DNA from: Spinacia oleracea
Lineage: Eukaryota; Streptophyta; Magnoliopsida; Caryophyllales; Amaranthaceae
Length of the DNA: 64,000 nucleotides
Assembly: GCF_020520425.1 (NCBI RefSeq)
Contig: NC_079492.1
Span: 101,839,157-101,903,156, forward strand
Direction of reading: 5' to 3'
Part shown: in pieces, positions 60,395 through 64,000 of the stretch
Numbering within the stretch: the first letter of the stretch is position 1
How the letters are laid out: every line of letters starts with the position of its first letter
Notes under the pieces: model-generated
Seen by the model: the letters and a program-made list of their open reading frames with translations, nothing else
What the model was told of the DNA's origin: nothing
Databases searched by the model: none
Made by a program: the position numbers and the translations under genes

Positions 60395-60931
60395 ATTTTT
60401 TGATATTTACTACCTTAAAAATACACCACTTTTGTATTTACTACCTTATGAAAATTTTATTTTAAATTACTACCTTAAAGTTCCAATTTTTTTTTGTATT
60501 TACTACCACTTTACAGGTTTCTCATTTTAAAATTGAGATATCTCTTTCGTTTCTTAATCATTTTAAGTGATTCAAACTGCATTCTTCTCATTTATGTGTA
60601 GGATTCCATAGGGATATTGCTTTTAACATTTTGTAAAAGGTAAAACAAATTAAATACTATTTGTAAAATTTTAAAATATTTATGAATTATCAAACAATTT
60701 TTTTTTAAATGTTGTTCTCAATGAAATCCCTATAGCAAAAGGAAGATGATGATCTGTGAATCACTTTAAACGATTAAGAAACGAAAGCGATATCTTAATT
60801 TTAAAATGAGAAAACTGTAAAGTAAGAGTAAATTAAAAAAATGAAAGTTTAAGGTAATAATTTTAAAAGTAAAAATTTCATAAGGTAGTAAATATAAAAG
60901 TGGTATTTTTTTAAGGTAGTAAATACCAAAA
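60395..60931. mobile_element. Foldback MITE
   Basis: Almost the whole 0.54 kb is an inverted repeat. The left arm has GGTATTTACTACC-like, TAAATTACTACC and CATTTTAAAATTGAGATATC-like phrases; the right arm has their complements in reverse order, ending AGGTAGTAAATACC. The loop is about 150 bases. Confidence 0.8.
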
Positions 60932-61254
60932 TTTCCTTAAACTTATTGAGTTATGTATCAAATTTAAGGGATTTTCCTATAGTTTTGGTTAGCAATTAAT
61001 GTGGGAAGTAATTTTCCATCAAAATTTCTACTTACTCGGGGTTAGATAAAAAAAAATCTCTCCATTTCAATATAGTAATGGCTACACTTTACTCTTTCAC
61101 GCTTGCTGATGTAAATGCTTGAACACTAGTATCTCTAATTTTGTATTCGTAAAAATTATATAAATATTGATATACTGAAAGTACGTAATGTGACGAACCA
61201 AATAAGACCTTATATTACTATATTTCTCCTTATGTATAAATCACAGTCACATTA

Positions 61255-62725
61255 TGTGAGGGGGTCGAAAAAGCACGAGGCTAATGCGTGACCTTGTCCC
61301 TCGTGGGTGTGACGTTTCTTTTTGTCAAATCAAGTGTAATTGGATTTCCTGTGAGTTTACACCCAATTGACTAGTAATATAGGAGTCGCCATTCAGTTTT
61401 TAACGACAATGAGAAAAACTGACAAAACCCGGTTATCGTGACATAAGGGGAGTGCAATTATGTTTGACCACGACGGCCGTAGGTTCCCTTGTGATCCCTG
61501 GTGTGGGGATCTCTCAACATACACCCGCAAGGTAGAGATTGAGGGTTCGGGGGACTGTAACTACCGAGAGGAGTACTCGCTCATCGATAACTCCAGAGGC
61601 AGGATATCCTTACTAGCTCAGCAAAAATAATTGAAGGGACATGCGTTAACTATTAAACTAATCTGAGTTGATTTTAACAATATGCAACATATAGTACTAG
61701 ATCGAACGCGATTATCTGATTTAGATTGTTTTAAGGGACCTAGAGTGATAATCCAATTTCCCAACATATTATATTTATTAGGCGTGATAGAACAATCAGA
61801 TTTAGTCAGTTTAACAGTTCACAAAAAGGGCGAGGAAAGCAATTAAATCATGGAAAAGGGACACATTACGACACACCCTTGAGAGGTGCGTCACGGTTCT
61901 CAGAAAACTAACCACTTTGACTTTGCTATTTCTCCTTTTATTTAACGAATCTCAAGTTATGGGACAGGATACGTTCTGTTCGATTTATGGATCGATTGCG
62001 ACAGAACGCGTGATCAGTTTTTGCAGCGTGAGGCTTAGGCTTAGGGGTTTAGAGTCAATACTCAGAATAATAATTGTGTGTTCTCTTTCACGTCGAACTT
62101 ATGGCCCTATTTATAGAAAAGAGTTCGTGGAAAGATAGAATTGTAGAGCTCTAATCCACGAGGAATTAGGAAAGAATACGTCCCAGGTAATTTCAGCGCC
62201 CAGGCCTGGGCGCCGAAGATTTTGGCGCCCAGAGCTAGGCGTTGAAAATAGGATCTGGGCTGTTTTCTTAGTCAGATTCGGATTCCTAGAATCCGGAGTG
62301 TTTGAGACTTAATCGAGTCTTTTAGTGCGTATTAACCTTGTGACGGAATGCGTCTGGGCCCGTTACGAACTCTAGGCTCGTTAGGATTTTAATTAATACG
62401 TAACTCTTACTTTCGAATCATATTAGGAATAGGATTCTCTCGCAATTTCTATCTCATTTAGGATTTATGTTGGAGTGCAACACCTAATTCTGACAGGTTT
62501 CTATCTTTTATGACTTGCCACTTTTAACAACTACCCATTACGGTAGTTACTATTTTTAGCAGGTTTCCATAAATAGCAGGTTTCTATAAATAGCAGGTTT
62601 CGGGTGAAATGAAAAGGGGTGATCGAGATTCGTTATTTTATAGGAGATGCGTTGTCAAGTGGAGATTTATGCTTTCATCATCGAACCTTCCCTTTCGGGA
62701 ATGGGGACAAAAGTAGGTGTCTACA
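61255..62725 (-). repeat. Tat element 2, 3' LTR
   Basis: About 1471 bases, TGTGAGGGGGTCG to GTGTCTACA on the plus strand. It has the same plan as 10957-12409 with many small differences, including a duplicated TTTC(C/T)ATAAATAGCAGG phrase near 62565-62600. Confidence 0.92.
62189..62249. repeat. Nested-palindrome module, copy 6 (element 2 LTR)
   Basis: It has the inner palindrome GCGCCCAGGCCTGGGCGC and the second arm GGCGCCCAGAGCTAGGCGTTG, at the same LTR position as copies 1 and 5. Confidence 0.85.
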
Positions 62726-63149
62726 GTTAGCCCCCACTTTGACTGAGTCTTGGAGTAAGACGATGGTCAAAGTATTAGACGGAGTGCGTCGCACAAGCCA
62801 TGGTGACCTGCTTTTGTGAGGGTCTCACGAGCCCCCGAGTGATAACATTTGACTTAAGGGTCATCACTTGAAGTGTCGACATATCCCTCACGTGTCATTG
62901 GGATTTGTCAACGGATAGTATAGAATACTCCCTCACTTTGTCATTGGAAGTATCTAAAGAGACGTAGGAACTCCCTCACTTTGTCATTGGGAGTAGCTAC
63001 AGATGTTTTTCGAAATCAAAGCTATAAAGTGTAATTGGGCCTGGCCAAGCCCAATCACGAGGTAAAAATATTTTTAAAGATTCTCATTTTCAGGGTTAGC
63101 TAAACGAGAAAACCCCCTTGTTTTTATGGGACGTAAAACGAAGGAAAAT

Positions 63150-63360
63150 CCAACACATCGTTCTTTTTTGGAAAAACCGGAAAACCATTCTTTTAAATTA
63201 AAGAAAAAAGGGAAAGCTACTCACATCGTTCTTTTTTGGAAAAAACGGAAAACCAATCTTTGGAAAAAGGGAAAGCTACTCACATCGTTCTTTTTTGGAA
63301 AAAACGGAAAACCAAAAGCTACTCACATCGTTCTTTTTTGGAAAAACGGAAAACCAAAAA
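63150..63360. repeat. Tandem repeat of ACATCGTTCTTTTTTGGAAA units in element 2
   Basis: Four units containing ACATCGTTCTTTTTTGGAAA and CGGAAAACCA, with spacing from about 50 to 75 bases. Element 1 has a different, shorter duplication at the matching place (12790-12870, TTGTTTTTATAGGAAGTAAA twice). Confidence 0.85.
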
Positions 63361-63379
63361 AAGTTATCGCTGCAGCGAC

Positions 63380-63700
63380 TAAGGACCTGCGCGGTTAGAG
63401 ACGCAGACCCCGCCGGCTAAAGATGGCGAGCCTGTCCGCTAAGGGTGGACACCCCGTCCGATAGAAGTGGACGAATCTATTTCGAAATTTGTTTTTATTT
63501 TTTGAAAATAAGGACCTACGTGGTTTGCGCCGTAGACCCCGCCGGCTGAAGATGGCGAGCCTGTTTCATTTTGTTTTTTGAAGACTCTATTTTTCGAAAA
63601 CTGAGGATCTGCGCGGCTAGTGACGCAGACCCCGCCCGCTGAAGGTGGGCGAGCCCTGTCCGCTGAGGGTGGACGTCCCTGAATTCGTTTTTTCTTGATT
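63380..63700. repeat. GACCCCGCC tandem units in element 2
   Basis: Three diverged units of the family seen at 14396-14830. Each starts near AAGGACCT or GAGGATCT and carries a GACCCCGCC(G/C)GCTGAAG-like core. Confidence 0.8.
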
Positions 63701-64000
63701 TGGAACTCACGTGGTTCGTGGCACGATCTTGCCTGATCGAGGTGGGCAAGTCCCTATTTTTTTGTTCATTGTGATTTCTTTTGAGATTTCCTTTTTATTT
63801 ATTCTTTGTAGGAGCGAATTCTTCCGAGGGATGCTCGGATTTAGTTGTAACCTGAACGTGGGTTGACAATGGGTTTAGACGGACTTTTGTCTTGCGATCG
63901 TCTGCTTTCGTGGTTTTGAGCTAGTCTTTACGGCTCGATTTTTGCCACCACTCGGTCTTTGATCAGAGGACCATGTACAAGTGTCAATGACGATCCCTTT

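Larger units (their letters stand above)
61255..64000 (-). mobile_element. Tat/Ogre-type element 2, 3' end only (runs off the window)
   Basis: It has the same family and orientation as element 1. The 3' LTR (61255-62725) is followed to the right by the polypurine tract, the short repeats and the GACCCCGCC tandem units. Pol lies beyond the window. It has the uninterrupted form of the site where element 1 took the solo LTR. It is more diverged from element 1 than that element's two LTRs are from each other. Confidence 0.9.

Overview
The window is nuclear DNA of a flowering plant. It holds intron-rich genes for plastid proteins, a plant-type 3'-UTR TPP riboswitch and plant LTR, LINE, SINE and MITE repeats. 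A eudicot is likely. The repeat style would fit a Caryophyllales/Amaranthaceae genome, but nothing here proves the species.

Four host genes could be rebuilt exon by exon, and in each the joined coding length is a multiple of three. (1) THIC, minus strand, 1427-4259 (648 aa): the plastid HMP-P synthase of thiamin synthesis, with a TPP riboswitch at 938-1058 and a regulated splice site in its 3' UTR. (2) A FTSH7/FTSH9-type plastid AAA metalloprotease, minus strand, 31665-39455 (827 aa, 13 exons). (3) A plastid Fe superoxide dismutase of the FSD3/PAP4 type, minus strand, 48058-52871 (261 aa, 8 exons). (4) An acidic membrane-anchored protein of unknown function, plus strand, 53878-57985 (879 aa, 7 exons), head to head with FSD3.

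Most of the rest is mobile DNA. A decayed L1-type LINE (about 9958-27420, minus) is split by a 14.6-kb Ty3/gypsy Tat/Ogre-type element (10957-25524, minus, TSD gggat). That element is itself split by a solo LTR (12975-14360, TSD ggacc). It has no recognisable gag or protease and a broken pol, but between pol and its 3' LTR it carries an intron-containing plant mobile domain (PMD) gene in antisense. About 60-bp nested-palindrome modules sit in both LTRs, on both sides of the PMD gene and in the leader. A second element of the same family begins at 61255 and runs off the right edge. A complete Ty1/copia element with identical 162-bp LTRs and an open 1.5-kcodon gag-pol lies at 41587-46545. A tRNA-derived SINE (47819-47950) and several MITEs fill introns and spacers.

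The most interesting item is the Tat element: a host-like PMD gene in antisense, which can keep its introns through retrotransposition, bracketed by palindromic modules that recur in the LTRs. A PMD protein acting on its own element through these modules is a hypothesis, not something the sequence shows.
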